Source: Arcobacter iocasae | Lineage (GTDB): Bacteria > Campylobacterota > Campylobacteria > Campylobacterales > Arcobacteraceae | Assembly: GCF_042214795.1 (NCBI RefSeq) | Contig: NZ_CP090177.1 | Location: 1-64,000, forward strand | Direction of reading: 5' to 3' | DNA length: 64,000 bases | In this document: piece after piece, positions 1 to 7,994 of the stretch | Position numbering within the stretch: position 1 is the stretch's first letter | Layout of the letters: each line of letters starts with the position of its first letter | The notes under the pieces: model-generated | The model's database searches: none | Told to the model about the DNA's origin: nothing | What the model saw: the letters and a program-made list of their open reading frames with translations, nothing else | Made by a program: the position numbers and the translations under genes

Positions 1-1
1 A

Positions 2-247
2 GACTATCCTATTAAAAAAACTACATTAGAAAGCATATTTTTAAATGCAAAATTTGCTTTTGACTGTATTTATGGAAAAGAAACTCCATTTTTAAAACTT
101 GCACGATTAGAAGGATTAAAAGTAAAAGATGGTGAAGATATGCTTTTATATCAAGGTGTTTTAGCTTTTGAGCTATTTACTGATACTACTTTAGATAATC
201 AAACTATAGAAATTATGAGAAAAAGTTTAAAAGAAGAGTCTCTGTAG
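2..247 (+). CDS. aroE: Shikimate dehydrogenase, C-terminal part (cut by window start)
   Basis: An open frame runs in from the left edge and stops at TAG 245-247, giving 81 residues. The end of the protein, with KDGEDMLLYQGVLAFELFT, is the typical C-terminal signature of shikimate dehydrogenase, which reduces 3-dehydroshikimate to shikimate with NADPH in the aromatic amino acid pathway. The conserved Gln of the LLYQG motif, which contacts shikimate in this family, is present. The N-terminal substrate and Rossmann domains lie outside the window. The gene faces the PEB4-like gene and shares a terminator hairpin with it that overlaps the aroE stop codon. Confidence 0.88.
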   Translation, partial: DYPIKKTTLESIFLNAKFAFDCIYGKETPFLKLARLEGLKVKDGEDMLLYQGVLAFELFTDTTLDNQTIEIMRKSLKEESL

Positions 248-263
248 AGACTCTTCTTTTTAT
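231..263. terminator. Shared bidirectional terminator of aroE and the PEB4-like gene
   Basis: A perfect 12-bp inverted repeat (AAGAAGAGTCTC 231-242, loop TGTA, GAGACTCTTCTT 247-258) is followed by a T-rich run. It overlaps the last codons and stop of aroE and ends just before the stop of the convergent gene at 266, so it probably serves both directions. Confidence 0.85.
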
Positions 264-265
264 TT

Positions 266-1159
266 CTAATAAATTTTAATAACTGCTTTTTCTTTAAGTT
301 CTTTTATTTTATTTATAGCCCAAGTTTTTACAGTTTTTTTAACATACTCTTCTTTTACTTTATCTTTTACCCCTTCAAAAGTACTATTGTACTCAGGAAT
401 GTCATTTAAGATATAAAAAATTTCATATCCAAATTCTGTTTTTATTGGTTTATTTGTAAAAAAACCTCTTTTTTTATCTTTTAAAATTGGACTTAACTCA
501 CTATTTAATACAGACAAAGGTATTTTTCCAAAATAACCACTATTTTTAGCAGTTGGAGCCAATGAGTATTTTTTTGCAACTATTGAAAACTCTTGAAGTA
601 TATCTTTTGCATTTTGTAATTTTTTTATAATTTCTTTAGCTAAAGATAGTTTTTCAACTACTATACTTAAAAGTTCAATTTGTGCTGGTGTATCATATTT
701 GTATCTTCTATCATTGTAATATTTTTCTAGTTCTTTATCACTTGGTAGCAGTTGTTCTGCTTTTTGTGTAAGTAAAAAATCAAATGCTAATAATCCTTTT
801 TTACTATTTAGTTGTTCTTGAGTATAACCTTTTATGCTCTTTTGTTTAACTATATCGGCAAGGTTTTCATTACCTTTTTTATTATCATTTTCATCTGACA
901 TTTTTAAAATATGTTTTAATACTTTTTTGTACTCTTCACTTTTTACAATATCAGTTTTTAGTGCATAATCACTTACTAATCTTTTTTCTATTAGTTTATT
1001 CAGAATATTTTTTTGTGTTTGATTATCTAAAGTTTTAAAATTATTTGGTGCAACTTCACTTGTCACATTTCCCCCATTTACAACTGCTAAAATATCACTT
1101 GCATAAGTTGATGAGAATAAAGATACAACTATAGATAAGGTATATACTAATTTTTTCAC
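266..1159 (-). CDS. PEB4/SurA-like periplasmic peptidyl-prolyl isomerase
   Basis: The 297-residue protein starts with a signal peptide (MKKLVYTLSIVVSLFSSTYA, cut before SDILA). It has a helical N-terminal chaperone-like region and then a PpiC-type parvulin domain at about residues 155-255, including the SGYFGKI and GYEIFYI segments. Homologues are the PEB4 (CBF2) antigens of Campylobacter, which fold outer-membrane proteins in the periplasm and, like SurA, combine chaperone and prolyl isomerase activity. Length and layout fit PEB4 well. It is a single gene with its own upstream gap and ends at the shared terminator. The family call is firm; the client proteins are not visible here. Confidence 0.85.
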   Translation of the reverse strand: MKKLVYTLSIVVSLFSSTYASDILAVVNGGNVTSEVAPNNFKTLDNQTQKNILNKLIEKRLVSDYALKTDIVKSEEYKKVLKHILKMSDENDNKKGNENLADIVKQKSIKGYTQEQLNSKKGLLAFDFLLTQKAEQLLPSDKELEKYYNDRRYKYDTPAQIELLSIVVEKLSLAKEIIKKLQNAKDILQEFSIVAKKYSLAPTAKNSGYFGKIPLSVLNSELSPILKDKKRGFFTNKPIKTEFGYEIFYILNDIPEYNSTFEGVKDKVKEEYVKKTVKTWAINKIKELKEKAVIKIY

Positions 1160-1223
1160 ATTCTATCCTTTTAGAATATGTAGAAGGAAAATTTTTCTCC
1201 TTCTACATTAAATAAAAATCAAT

Positions 1224-2573
1224 TTATTCTTCGATTTTACCTGATTTGATTCTTTTTTCATAAATGATTTTAAGTTCTCTAATATCTTGTTGAACTTCAA
1301 ATACTCCATGCCAGTGAGCATAATCTGGAGCACCCATTAATGCACCTTGTCTCATTCTTCTACCTTCATGATGCCATAAATGATACCAAATTTTAAATGC
1401 TTTATCAGACCATTTATCTTTATGCATTAAACCTTTTTTAGTCAATTCATCTATCATTTTTTTAGCATCAGTTGCATAAGTATTGTATAGTTCAACATGT
1501 TTATCTGCCATATTAAAAAAGTTTTTAGTATGTGTTGTTGTATGACAAGAAACACAAACTTGTTCCATTTCAGTACGCGCAGCAGTACTTCCATCTGGAT
1601 TACCAGCTAAAGGATTACCTTTTGTGATTTTTCCATTCTCAAAATCTTTTACAGCAGTTTCATATCCACCTTCTCTTGTTTTAGAAATTGGCATCCATAC
1701 ATTCCATTTAAGTCGTTTACTCACATTATGAGTTGTTTTTAAATTACCAATACCACTCATATGACAAGTAGCACAAGTAGGTGCTCTATAATCACCTGGT
1801 TCCCAAGCATCTGGTGCTGAATCATATTTCCATTTACTACCTTCACTATTAAAAATATGTCCATGCATTGAATTATTATATATTTCTATATCTGGATGAT
1901 CAGGCCCTAAGTGACAAGATGCACAAGCGGCTGGTTTTCTTGCTTCTTCGATAGAAAATTTGTGTCCTGAGTGACAAGATTTACAGTTACCTACACCACC
2001 ATCTGGATAAACATTTCCAATACCATAGTTTGGCCATGTTTCAGCAGTAGGTCTTTTGTCTTTTCCAAGTTTTATAATTGAACCATGACATTGCATACAA
2101 CCTGTTGCTTCTGGAGAGTGTTTTAAATCTGGATGATTTCTACCTTCAAAATACTCCATAAGTGATATCATTCCTTCTTTAGCTTGAATCTGAAGTGCAG
2201 CTCTTGCATGACCACTTTGTTGAAATTCTTTTACTTCATTAGGATGACATCTTTCACATGTTTTTGGACTTACTAATGATGATACAAAAATCTCAGTACC
2301 TTTTATACCTTCACAATTTTGTGCTGCCATAGGGCTATCTTTTTTAACACTATGACAGTCAATACAGCTCACGCCTACATGCCCATGTCTACTCTCTTTC
2401 CAGTCATTTACATGACCAGGAGTTAATTTTGCATGACATTCAACACAACTTTTTCCAGCCTCCGTTAAACCACGATCAACTTTTAAAGTTTTAACATTTG
2501 TAAGATCTCCAACATTTGCTGCAAATGCTATTACTCCAAATGAAAGAAATATAAATAACATTCTTTTTAACAT
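1224..2573 (-). CDS. haoA: Octaheme hydroxylamine-oxidoreductase-like cytochrome c (epsilon-Hao)
   Basis: A periplasmic 449-residue multiheme cytochrome with eight CxxCH motifs (CVECH, CIDCH, CERCH, CMQCH, CKSCH, CASCH, CATCH, CVSCH). The frame is open further upstream, but ATG 2573 is chosen because AAGGAAG sits just before it and it begins a clean signal peptide (MLKRMLFIFLSFGVIAFA). It belongs to the Hao family as found in Campylobacterota, where the enzyme is thought to lack the Tyr crosslink of nitrifier Hao and to reduce nitrite or hydroxylamine rather than oxidise hydroxylamine. The upstream NapC-type gene should supply electrons from menaquinol. The reaction direction is inferred from the family and the partner, not from the sequence alone. 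Confidence 0.82.
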   Translation of the reverse strand: MLKRMLFIFLSFGVIAFAANVGDLTNVKTLKVDRGLTEAGKSCVECHAKLTPGHVNDWKESRHGHVGVSCIDCHSVKKDSPMAAQNCEGIKGTEIFVSSLVSPKTCERCHPNEVKEFQQSGHARAALQIQAKEGMISLMEYFEGRNHPDLKHSPEATGCMQCHGSIIKLGKDKRPTAETWPNYGIGNVYPDGGVGNCKSCHSGHKFSIEEARKPAACASCHLGPDHPDIEIYNNSMHGHIFNSEGSKWKYDSAPDAWEPGDYRAPTCATCHMSGIGNLKTTHNVSKRLKWNVWMPISKTREGGYETAVKDFENGKITKGNPLAGNPDGSTAARTEMEQVCVSCHTTTHTKNFFNMADKHVELYNTYATDAKKMIDELTKKGLMHKDKWSDKAFKIWYHLWHHEGRRMRQGALMGAPDYAHWHGVFEVQQDIRELKIIYEKRIKSGKIEE

Positions 2574-2598
2574 TTTACTTCCTTTTTGTGTATCAAAT

Positions 2599-3144
2599 TT
2601 ATTTTTTAATATAATCACCTAAAATATGATGACCAACATTCTTATGACATTCAACACATTTTTTATCTGTTCTTTTTTCAAAATACTCTTTGTGTGCAAT
2701 AAAAGCTTTAGTATTACTAGATGTTGCATTTTGTAAGTTTGCATGACAATTCATACAACCTGAATCAAAAACAAATCTTTTTGCGTGTTTTCTTTTATCT
2801 TCCCAATCAATAGATTCAAGATCTCCGAAATTTTGTACTTGAACATCATGTAAACCTGTTTTTGCTTTTTCAAAAAGATAATTGGCAAGTGAATCATGGG
2901 GTAAATGACAATCAACACATTTGGCTCGTACACCATTATTATTATTTCCACCATGAGCATCACGATAATATGAATTTGCCATTGGTTGCATCGTATGACA
3001 CATTGTACAAAACTTATCACCTGAAGTTTTCTCTACTCCAACAGCTACACCAAAAGAAAAAAGTAGACCAATAATGCCACCTAAGACAAGTATTCCTATA
3101 ATGAACCATAAAGACTTAATTTTTTTTTCTGTATTACAGGACAT
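2599..3144 (-). CDS. cycX: NapC/NirT-family tetraheme quinol dehydrogenase (CycX-type)
   Basis: 181 residues: one N-terminal membrane anchor at about residues 12-34, then four heme sites (CTMCH, CVDCH, CMNCH, CVECH) in a periplasmic domain. This is the NapC/NrfH/NirT layout, which passes electrons from menaquinol in the membrane to a periplasmic multiheme reductase. It lies 25 bp upstream of the octaheme haoA on the same strand, which is the usual cycX-haoA pairing in Campylobacterota. Start ATG 3144 follows AGGAG about 8 bases upstream. The electron acceptor is almost certainly the neighbouring Hao protein. Confidence 0.85.
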   Translation of the reverse strand: MSCNTEKKIKSLWFIIGILVLGGIIGLLFSFGVAVGVEKTSGDKFCTMCHTMQPMANSYYRDAHGGNNNNGVRAKCVDCHLPHDSLANYLFEKAKTGLHDVQVQNFGDLESIDWEDKRKHAKRFVFDSGCMNCHANLQNATSSNTKAFIAHKEYFEKRTDKKCVECHKNVGHHILGDYIKK

Positions 3145-3575
3145 AAAAACTCCTAATTATTATAACTTTGATTAATCAAAGTAAAAGATGGTAATTAAAT
3201 CATCTAACTCAAAATTTACTATTTATAAAATATTCTTTTATAATAGTAAAGGGAAAGTAGTCAAAATAACCTCCTTTTATTTACTATACTTGTAATAATA
3301 GTTAACCTTATAATATAAATATAAAATTATAAAATTAATATTATTATTAAAGATTATTTTAACTAATTGAAAGCAAGAAGAAATTGACCAAGGTCAAGAA
3401 AATGAATAATAATTCACCAAAAGCAAAATTTATTATATAGATAATTTATAAGGAATTTTTTTGATAAAAACTGCTTTATTTGTGAATTCAAAACCTATTC
3501 ACCTTTTATTAACACAATTTCGATAAAATACCTCCAATAATATAAATAACTTTTTAAATGATGCGAAGGAACTAT
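3145..3575. promoter_or_regulatory. Divergent control region between cycX-haoA and the UPF0323 gene
   Basis: This 431-bp non-coding stretch holds three symmetric elements. CTTTGATTAATCAAAG (3166-3181) is a perfect 16-bp palindrome 22 bp before the cycX start. An imperfect inverted repeat with arms TTTACTATTTATAAAA and TTTTATAATAGTAAA spans 3215-3250. TTGACCAAGGTCAA (3384-3397) has the TTGAC-N4-GTCAA form of CRP/FNR-family operators. GATAAAAT near 3522 is a plausible plus-strand -10 box for the UPF0323 gene. No ORF or RNA gene was recognised. Confidence 0.5.
3384..3397. promoter_or_regulatory. CRP/FNR-family-like operator (TTGAC-N4-GTCAA)
   Basis: TTGACCAAGGTCAA is two 5-bp half sites in inverted orientation, separated by 4 bases. 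That spacing matches FNR (TTGAT-N4-ATCAA) and the nitrogen-oxide-sensing DNR/NnrR relatives. It lies about 240 bp before cycX and about 180 bp before the UPF0323 start, so either gene could be the target; the Hao function makes cycX the more natural one. No binding data are available here. Confidence 0.4.
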
Positions 3576-4214
3576 ATGAAACATATAAAAAAAATATCAG
3601 ACTATGCCATTGTTGGTGGATTAGGTGCGGTACTTATCACTGGGCTAGTAGGATGTGGGGATAATTCAAATAATAATCAAGAGGGGCAAAACAGTGCTTT
3701 TACAAATGCTAGTCAAAAACAAGCTGCCTTTGTAGTTATTGAAGAGAGTAAAGAAGGAAAATACAAGATTGTAGATGAGTTCCCCTCTTCTAAAACAACA
3801 ATTGTTTTGAGAAAGCCAGATGGAAGTGAAAAAATTCTTAGCCAAGCTGAAATACAAAAATTAGTAAAAGAAGAAGAAATGAAAATCGACAATGGAACTT
3901 CTGCTTTAACTAATCCTGAGATGTCAAGTGGAGGAATGGGTCTTGGTGGAGTTTTATTATCTTCAATTGCTGGAGCAATGATTGGTTCATGGATTGGAAA
4001 TAAACTATTCAATAACCAAAATTTTCAATCTCAAAGAAGAACTCAATACAAATCACCACAAACATATTCTAAAAGTCAAAGTTCATTTACAAAAGCTGCT
4101 AATACAAGTAAAACTTCTACTTCAAGCAAAAAAAGTGGTTTTTTTGGTGGGAAAAGCTCATCTAGATCTAGTTCATCTTTTGGTTCTAGATCTGGTGGCT
4201 TTTTTGGTGGTTGA
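3576..4214 (+). CDS. UPF0323 family lipoprotein
   Basis: The preferred start is ATG 3576, which has GAAGGA just upstream; an ATG at 3558 is in frame but lacks such a site. The 212-residue protein has a lipoprotein signal with lipobox LVGC. Next comes a conserved block (VVIEESKEGKYKIVDEFPSS), then a glycine-rich hydrophobic stretch (GGVLLSSIAGAMIGSWIG), and a Ser/Gly/Lys-rich tail ending in repeated GGFFGG-like motifs. This is the UPF0323 lipoprotein family of Campylobacter and Helicobacter, whose function is unknown. It is followed 3 bp later by a YgiC-type gene, the same partnership seen in relatives, which suggests a joint envelope role. Confidence 0.8.
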   Translation: MKHIKKISDYAIVGGLGAVLITGLVGCGDNSNNNQEGQNSAFTNASQKQAAFVVIEESKEGKYKIVDEFPSSKTTIVLRKPDGSEKILSQAEIQKLVKEEEMKIDNGTSALTNPEMSSGGMGLGGVLLSSIAGAMIGSWIGNKLFNNQNFQSQRRTQYKSPQTYSKSQSSFTKAANTSKTSTSSKKSGFFGGKSSSRSSSSFGSRSGGFFGG

Positions 4215-4217
4215 TTA

Positions 4218-5396
4218 ATGAAATTACAAAAATTAAAACCTCTTACAAGCGAATACTTAGAATCAATAGGATTTGTTTGGCACACAGATGAAGATGAAAC
4301 TTCATACATAGCAGATGAAATAGTTCAAGTAAGTGAAGAAGAAGCAAATGCTTATTATGAAGCTACAAATGAGCTATATGACATGTTTTGTGAAGCTGGT
4401 GATTATGTTATAGAAAATAATCTTTTCCATGAAATAAATATTCCATTTAATCTAGTAAACCTTATAAAAGAATCATGGGAAAATGATGTGCATTGGCATT
4501 TATATTCAAGATTTGATTTAGCTGGTGGAATTGATGGAAAACCAATAAAACTAATTGAATTTAATGCAGATACTCCAACCGCAGTTTTTGAAACAGCAAT
4601 TATTCAATGGGCTATGCTAAAAGCTAATAATTTAGATGAAGCAAGTCAATTTAACAACTTATATGATGCACTAAAAGACAACTTCAAAAGAATCATTACA
4701 ATGGAAGATGATATAGAGAAGTTTGAAGAGTTTTATAAAAATTTAGGGTGGAAAATACTTTTTTCTTCTATTGCTTCTAGCAGTGAAGATATTAATACAA
4801 CCAAGCTTTTACAACATATTGCAACAGAAGCTGGCTTTAATACTGATTTTGAATATATTGACAAAGTTCAATTCAATGATGAAGGTATTTTCAAAGATGA
4901 TGTAAATTTTGAATTTTGGTTTAAACTTATACCTTGGGAAAATATTGCCATAGATGAAAGTGAATTAGCTTTGATTTTAGAAGATATAGTTGCTAACAAA
5001 AAAGCAATTATTTTCAATCCTGCTTATACTTTAATGTTCCAATCAAAAGGTTTTATGAAAATTCTTTGGGATTTATACCCAAATCATCCACTTTTACTTG
5101 AAACTTCTTTTGAACCTCTTATTGGAAAAAAACAAGTTGAAAAAAGATGTTTTGGAAGAGAAGGTGCAAATGTTGCTATTATAAATAGTGACAATTCACT
5201 AGATATGAAGACAGATGGTGATTATGAAGGCTTTAAAGCTATCTATCAAGAGTATGTAGAGCTTCCAACAGATGAAAAAGGGAATTCTTACCAAGCGGGA
5301 GTTTTTTATGCTTATGAAGCTTGTGCCTTAGGATTTAGAAAAGGTGGCAAAATACTAAACAATATGTCGAAATTTGTAGGACATATTATTAAATAA
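4218..5396 (+). CDS. Glutathionylspermidine-synthase-like ATP-grasp protein (YgiC/YjfC family)
   Basis: 392 residues matching the C-terminal synthetase half of glutathionylspermidine synthase without the amidase half. Family landmarks include HWHLYSRFDLAGGIDGKP and LIEFNADTPT near residues 93-120, and a C-terminal EPLIGKKQVEKRCFGREGANVAI stretch typical of the ATP-grasp nucleotide site. Such stand-alone YgiC proteins are expected to join an amine and a carboxylate using ATP, but their substrates are not settled. The gene is 3 bp downstream of the UPF0323 lipoprotein gene and clearly co-transcribed. A strong hairpin overlaps its stop codon. Confidence 0.82.
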   Translation: MKLQKLKPLTSEYLESIGFVWHTDEDETSYIADEIVQVSEEEANAYYEATNELYDMFCEAGDYVIENNLFHEINIPFNLVNLIKESWENDVHWHLYSRFDLAGGIDGKPIKLIEFNADTPTAVFETAIIQWAMLKANNLDEASQFNNLYDALKDNFKRIITMEDDIEKFEEFYKNLGWKILFSSIASSSEDINTTKLLQHIATEAGFNTDFEYIDKVQFNDEGIFKDDVNFEFWFKLIPWENIAIDESELALILEDIVANKKAIIFNPAYTLMFQSKGFMKILWDLYPNHPLLLETSFEPLIGKKQVEKRCFGREGANVAIINSDNSLDMKTDGDYEGFKAIYQEYVELPTDEKGNSYQAGVFYAYEACALGFRKGGKILNNMSKFVGHIIK

Positions 5397-5419
5397 ACAA
5401 GAAAATTTCTTGTTTATTT
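5391..5419. terminator. Bidirectional hairpin between convergent genes
   Basis: AAATAAACAAGAAA (5391-5404) and TTTCTTGTTTATTT (5406-5419) are perfect reverse complements with almost no loop. The stop codons of the ygiC-like gene and of the minus-strand gene at 5414 both lie inside it. The T-rich right arm and A-rich left arm suit termination from either side. Confidence 0.7.
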
Positions 5420-5896
5420 AGAGAAACCATTATTATCTTTTTCTGCAATATATTCCAATAGAATTTTAAAACTTTTTTCTATATTATCAAAAACTTTTAA
5501 TAATAAAACAGGAGTATGAGAGAGCTTTTTAGTTAAATCTTCTTTTCTAGCACTATCATCTCTTATATCTATTTCTCCATTTGTTAAAACAATGTTATAT
5601 TTTCTTTTTCCATCTGTAAAACAAATACTAAATGGAATATAATAATCATCTTCATCATCACAATACCAACTAGGGTCTCTTCTTAAAAATACATAAGGTA
5701 AATCTCCATTGATTTGACAATGTAACAGTTTATTTTTATTGAAAACTATTTTTCTCATATTTACTATATTTATAATAGATTTTTTTAATCTTTTTTGTAC
5801 TCTTTTATGTAATATTTTCCAAAGAAATGAATTTATCTTTTTAGAACCATCAAGATGTCCTAAATTATCTTCATTCATATAATATATATTTGTCAT
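5414..5896 (-). CDS. Hypothetical protein, last gene of the lpxK operon
   Basis: 160 residues with no family I recognise. It has a basic N-terminal third (KILHKRVQKRLKKSIINIVNMRK), an acidic tyrosine-rich centre (DDEDDYYIPFSICF), and a helical C-terminus. There is no signal peptide or membrane segment. It starts 9 bp after lpxK on the same strand, so it is probably translated from the same message, although no strong ribosome site precedes ATG 5896. The second in-frame Met (ATG 5878) is an alternative start. Position suggests a link to lipid A or envelope work only by association. Confidence 0.6.
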   Translation of the reverse strand: MTNIYYMNEDNLGHLDGSKKINSFLWKILHKRVQKRLKKSIINIVNMRKIVFNKNKLLHCQINGDLPYVFLRRDPSWYCDDEDDYYIPFSICFTDGKRKYNIVLTNGEIDIRDDSARKEDLTKKLSHTPVLLLKVFDNIEKSFKILLEYIAEKDNNGFSK

Positions 5897-5905
5897 CGTT
5901 ATTCT

Positions 5906-6853
5906 TTATATTTTTATATAATTTTCTAAAGTAGAAAAATCAATATTCTCTTTAAATTCAATTTCTAAATCCATCAAAACTAAATTTTTTATATGAAATT
6001 TTTCTAATTTTACAAAATCTTTTGCAGTAGTTAAAATAGTAAAATCTTTATAAGATTTTTCAACTACATCAATATCTAGTTTCGTAAAATTGTAATGGTC
6101 TGGAAAAGAAACCAATTCACAAGTAGCTGGAACAAAGTCTAAAAGTCTTTTTGCCTTTGAAATTGCTGTTAAAATTACTATTTTAGAAGGTAATTCATCT
6201 AAAAGTTTACCCTCTTTTTTAAACTTTACAACTCTTTTAAAATCAATGCCCTCTTTTAAAACCAGATTAGCTGTTGAATACATCATTTTAGCTTCTCTAT
6301 ATCCACCACTTGGTAAGCAAAATATATTTTCAGGCTCTTTATAAGGCCTTAATAATATATCAAATTTATTTATATGATATTTTGAAAAGCCATCATCCAA
6401 AAAGACTAATTTACATCCAAGATCTTTTGCTTTTATAATTGCTTTTACTCTATCTTCACTTACTATTACTGAAGCCTTTGGTAAAAAGTTTGCCAAAAGC
6501 ATAGCTTCATCACCACTAGTTTCTACATCTTCTAAAATCTTTCCCTTTTGACTTATCACATAAAGTCCTTGGGATTTTCTTCCATAACCTCTTAAGACTA
6601 CAGCCACATCTTCTTTATCTTTTGCAAGAGCTATTGTAATAGGAGTTTTTCCACTACCACCTACTATTATATTTCCAATTGAAATAATTGGTATACCAAA
6701 ATCTAATTTTCTAGAAGATGACATACGCTTAAAAGCTATAATTATCATATAAATTAAAGTAAATGGAATAAGTAAAAAAGAGATGATTTTTTGAAAAGGA
6801 GTTGGAAAGAAGAGATACTCTTCAATCCAAATATTAAATTTTTGTTTTAACAA
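5906..6853 (-). CDS. lpxK: Tetraacyldisaccharide 4'-kinase
   Basis: 315 residues of LpxK, which phosphorylates the 4' position of tetraacyldisaccharide-1-phosphate to make lipid IVA at the inner face of the inner membrane. The N-terminus has one hydrophobic anchor (IISFLLIPFTLIYMIIIAF). It is followed by the Walker A motif GGSGKTP and the family blocks VVLRGYGRK, SGDEAMLLA and VFLDDGFSKYHI. The DDGF pattern, usually DDGFQ, is a hallmark of this kinase. It is 3 bp after the aminotransferase gene in a tight operon with nadE. Length is normal for the family. Confidence 0.93.
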   Translation of the reverse strand: MLKQKFNIWIEEYLFFPTPFQKIISFLLIPFTLIYMIIIAFKRMSSSRKLDFGIPIISIGNIIVGGSGKTPITIALAKDKEDVAVVLRGYGRKSQGLYVISQKGKILEDVETSGDEAMLLANFLPKASVIVSEDRVKAIIKAKDLGCKLVFLDDGFSKYHINKFDILLRPYKEPENIFCLPSGGYREAKMMYSTANLVLKEGIDFKRVVKFKKEGKLLDELPSKIVILTAISKAKRLLDFVPATCELVSFPDHYNFTKLDIDVVEKSYKDFTILTTAKDFVKLEKFHIKNLVLMDLEIEFKENIDFSTLENYIKI

Positions 6854-6856
6854 CTA

Positions 6857-7993
6857 TTAAATCCAAGCAGAAGCAATATCTATAATTTGATCACAGATAT
6901 AATTTACCTCTTCATTTGTAAGTCCTGGATAAATAGGAATAGATAAAATTTGTTGGTAAGATGTTAAGGCACTACCATAAGTAGTGATTTTAATATTATA
7001 TTTTTGTTTATAATAATTTAAAAGATGTAAAGGAATATAATTTAATCCAGTATTAATACCTCTTTCTTTTAATTCTCTAGCAAAAGCATCTCTATTTCTT
7101 GAGATTTTAATAATATAATGAGTAAAAATATGCTCATCTTTTTGTTTAGGTATTTCTATATGTTTTACACCTGTAAGTCTTTCTTTATAGATTTTTGCTA
7201 TCTCTTTTCTTCTTTTAATAAAACTATTTGTTTTTTTAAGTTGTGCCAAAGAGAATGCTGCATCTAATTCACTTAAGTCATATTTATGTCCAATATCAAC
7301 AACATCATAAATATAATCTAAGTTTCCATAGTCATCGTATGTAGTTGTAACAGCATGAGTTCTAAGTAATTTAGCACGAGATGCTAGTTCTTCATCATTT
7401 GTAACAATAACTCCACTATTACTTACATCTGTTTTACCATTTGATGGATTTGTTGAGAAAACTGTCATATCTGCATTTAAAGAACCAACTGTTTCATCAT
7501 TGTATGTAACTCCAAGAGCTGAAGTACAATCTTCAATTAATATTATTTCATATTTTTTACAAATAGCATATAATCTATCTAAATCAGGAGTTTGCCCTGC
7601 AACAAAAGAGATAATAGCACCTCTTAGTTTTTTAGAATTGTTCTCTTCTAATGCTTTTTCAAACTTATTTAAATCAATATTCATATCATCAATATTTATA
7701 TCAATAAAAATAGGCTCAGCATCAAAGTGTCTTACAACTTCAGGTACATTTACAAAAGAGTTTACAGACATTAATATTTTGTCTCCTCTTTTCAACTTAA
7801 TTGCACTAAGAGCTAGATGTAAGGCAGATGTTCCATTACATGTAGAAATAGCATACTTTGCACCAATAAATTTAGCCATATTCTCTTCAAATTCAAGTAC
7901 TTTTGAACTATCTTTTTTAAGTTCTAAAACTGTTTTTAACTGTGCTAGTTCTTCTTCCCCAACCGATGATTTATAAAACGCAATTTCTTTCAT
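6857..7993 (-). CDS. DegT/DnrJ/EryC1/StrS-family aminotransferase-like protein with altered lysine motif
   Basis: A 378-residue fold-type I PLP protein of the sugar aminotransferase family, with NGTSALHLALSAI (residues 53-65), EDCTSALG (154-161) and a C-terminal HYIIKI region. In typical members the PLP lysine sits in a segment like FSFYPSKN. Here the matching segment is FSTNPSNGKTDVSNSG (179-194), with Asn at the lysine position (185) and Lys two residues later (187), and the usual GG is SG. It may use Lys187, or be a non-transaminating member. It lies between nadE and lpxK with gaps of 1-3 bp, so it may serve lipopolysaccharide or nucleotide-sugar synthesis. The substrate is unknown. Confidence 0.8.
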   Translation of the reverse strand: MKEIAFYKSSVGEEELAQLKTVLELKKDSSKVLEFEENMAKFIGAKYAISTCNGTSALHLALSAIKLKRGDKILMSVNSFVNVPEVVRHFDAEPIFIDINIDDMNIDLNKFEKALEENNSKKLRGAIISFVAGQTPDLDRLYAICKKYEIILIEDCTSALGVTYNDETVGSLNADMTVFSTNPSNGKTDVSNSGVIVTNDEELASRAKLLRTHAVTTTYDDYGNLDYIYDVVDIGHKYDLSELDAAFSLAQLKKTNSFIKRRKEIAKIYKERLTGVKHIEIPKQKDEHIFTHYIIKISRNRDAFARELKERGINTGLNYIPLHLLNYYKQKYNIKITTYGSALTSYQQILSIPIYPGLTNEEVNYICDQIIDIASAWI

Positions 7994-7994
7994 A

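Noticed and set aside
2862..3074. His-rich 70-codon plus-strand frame inside cycX
   Set aside because: The many His codons are the antisense of heme-site and Met/Asn codons of cycX; no independent support.
3120..3128. Nine-T run in the start of cycX as a phase-variation tract
   Set aside because: Runs of this length are common in this A/T-rich DNA, and the tract encodes the normal Lys-Lys-Ile of the N-terminus; nothing indicates switching.
7500..7976. 158-codon plus-strand open frame opposite the DegT-type aminotransferase gene
   Set aside because: It lies entirely within a well-supported gene on the other strand, has a Ser/Ile/Phe-rich composition expected of antisense of A/T-rich coding DNA, and matches no family.
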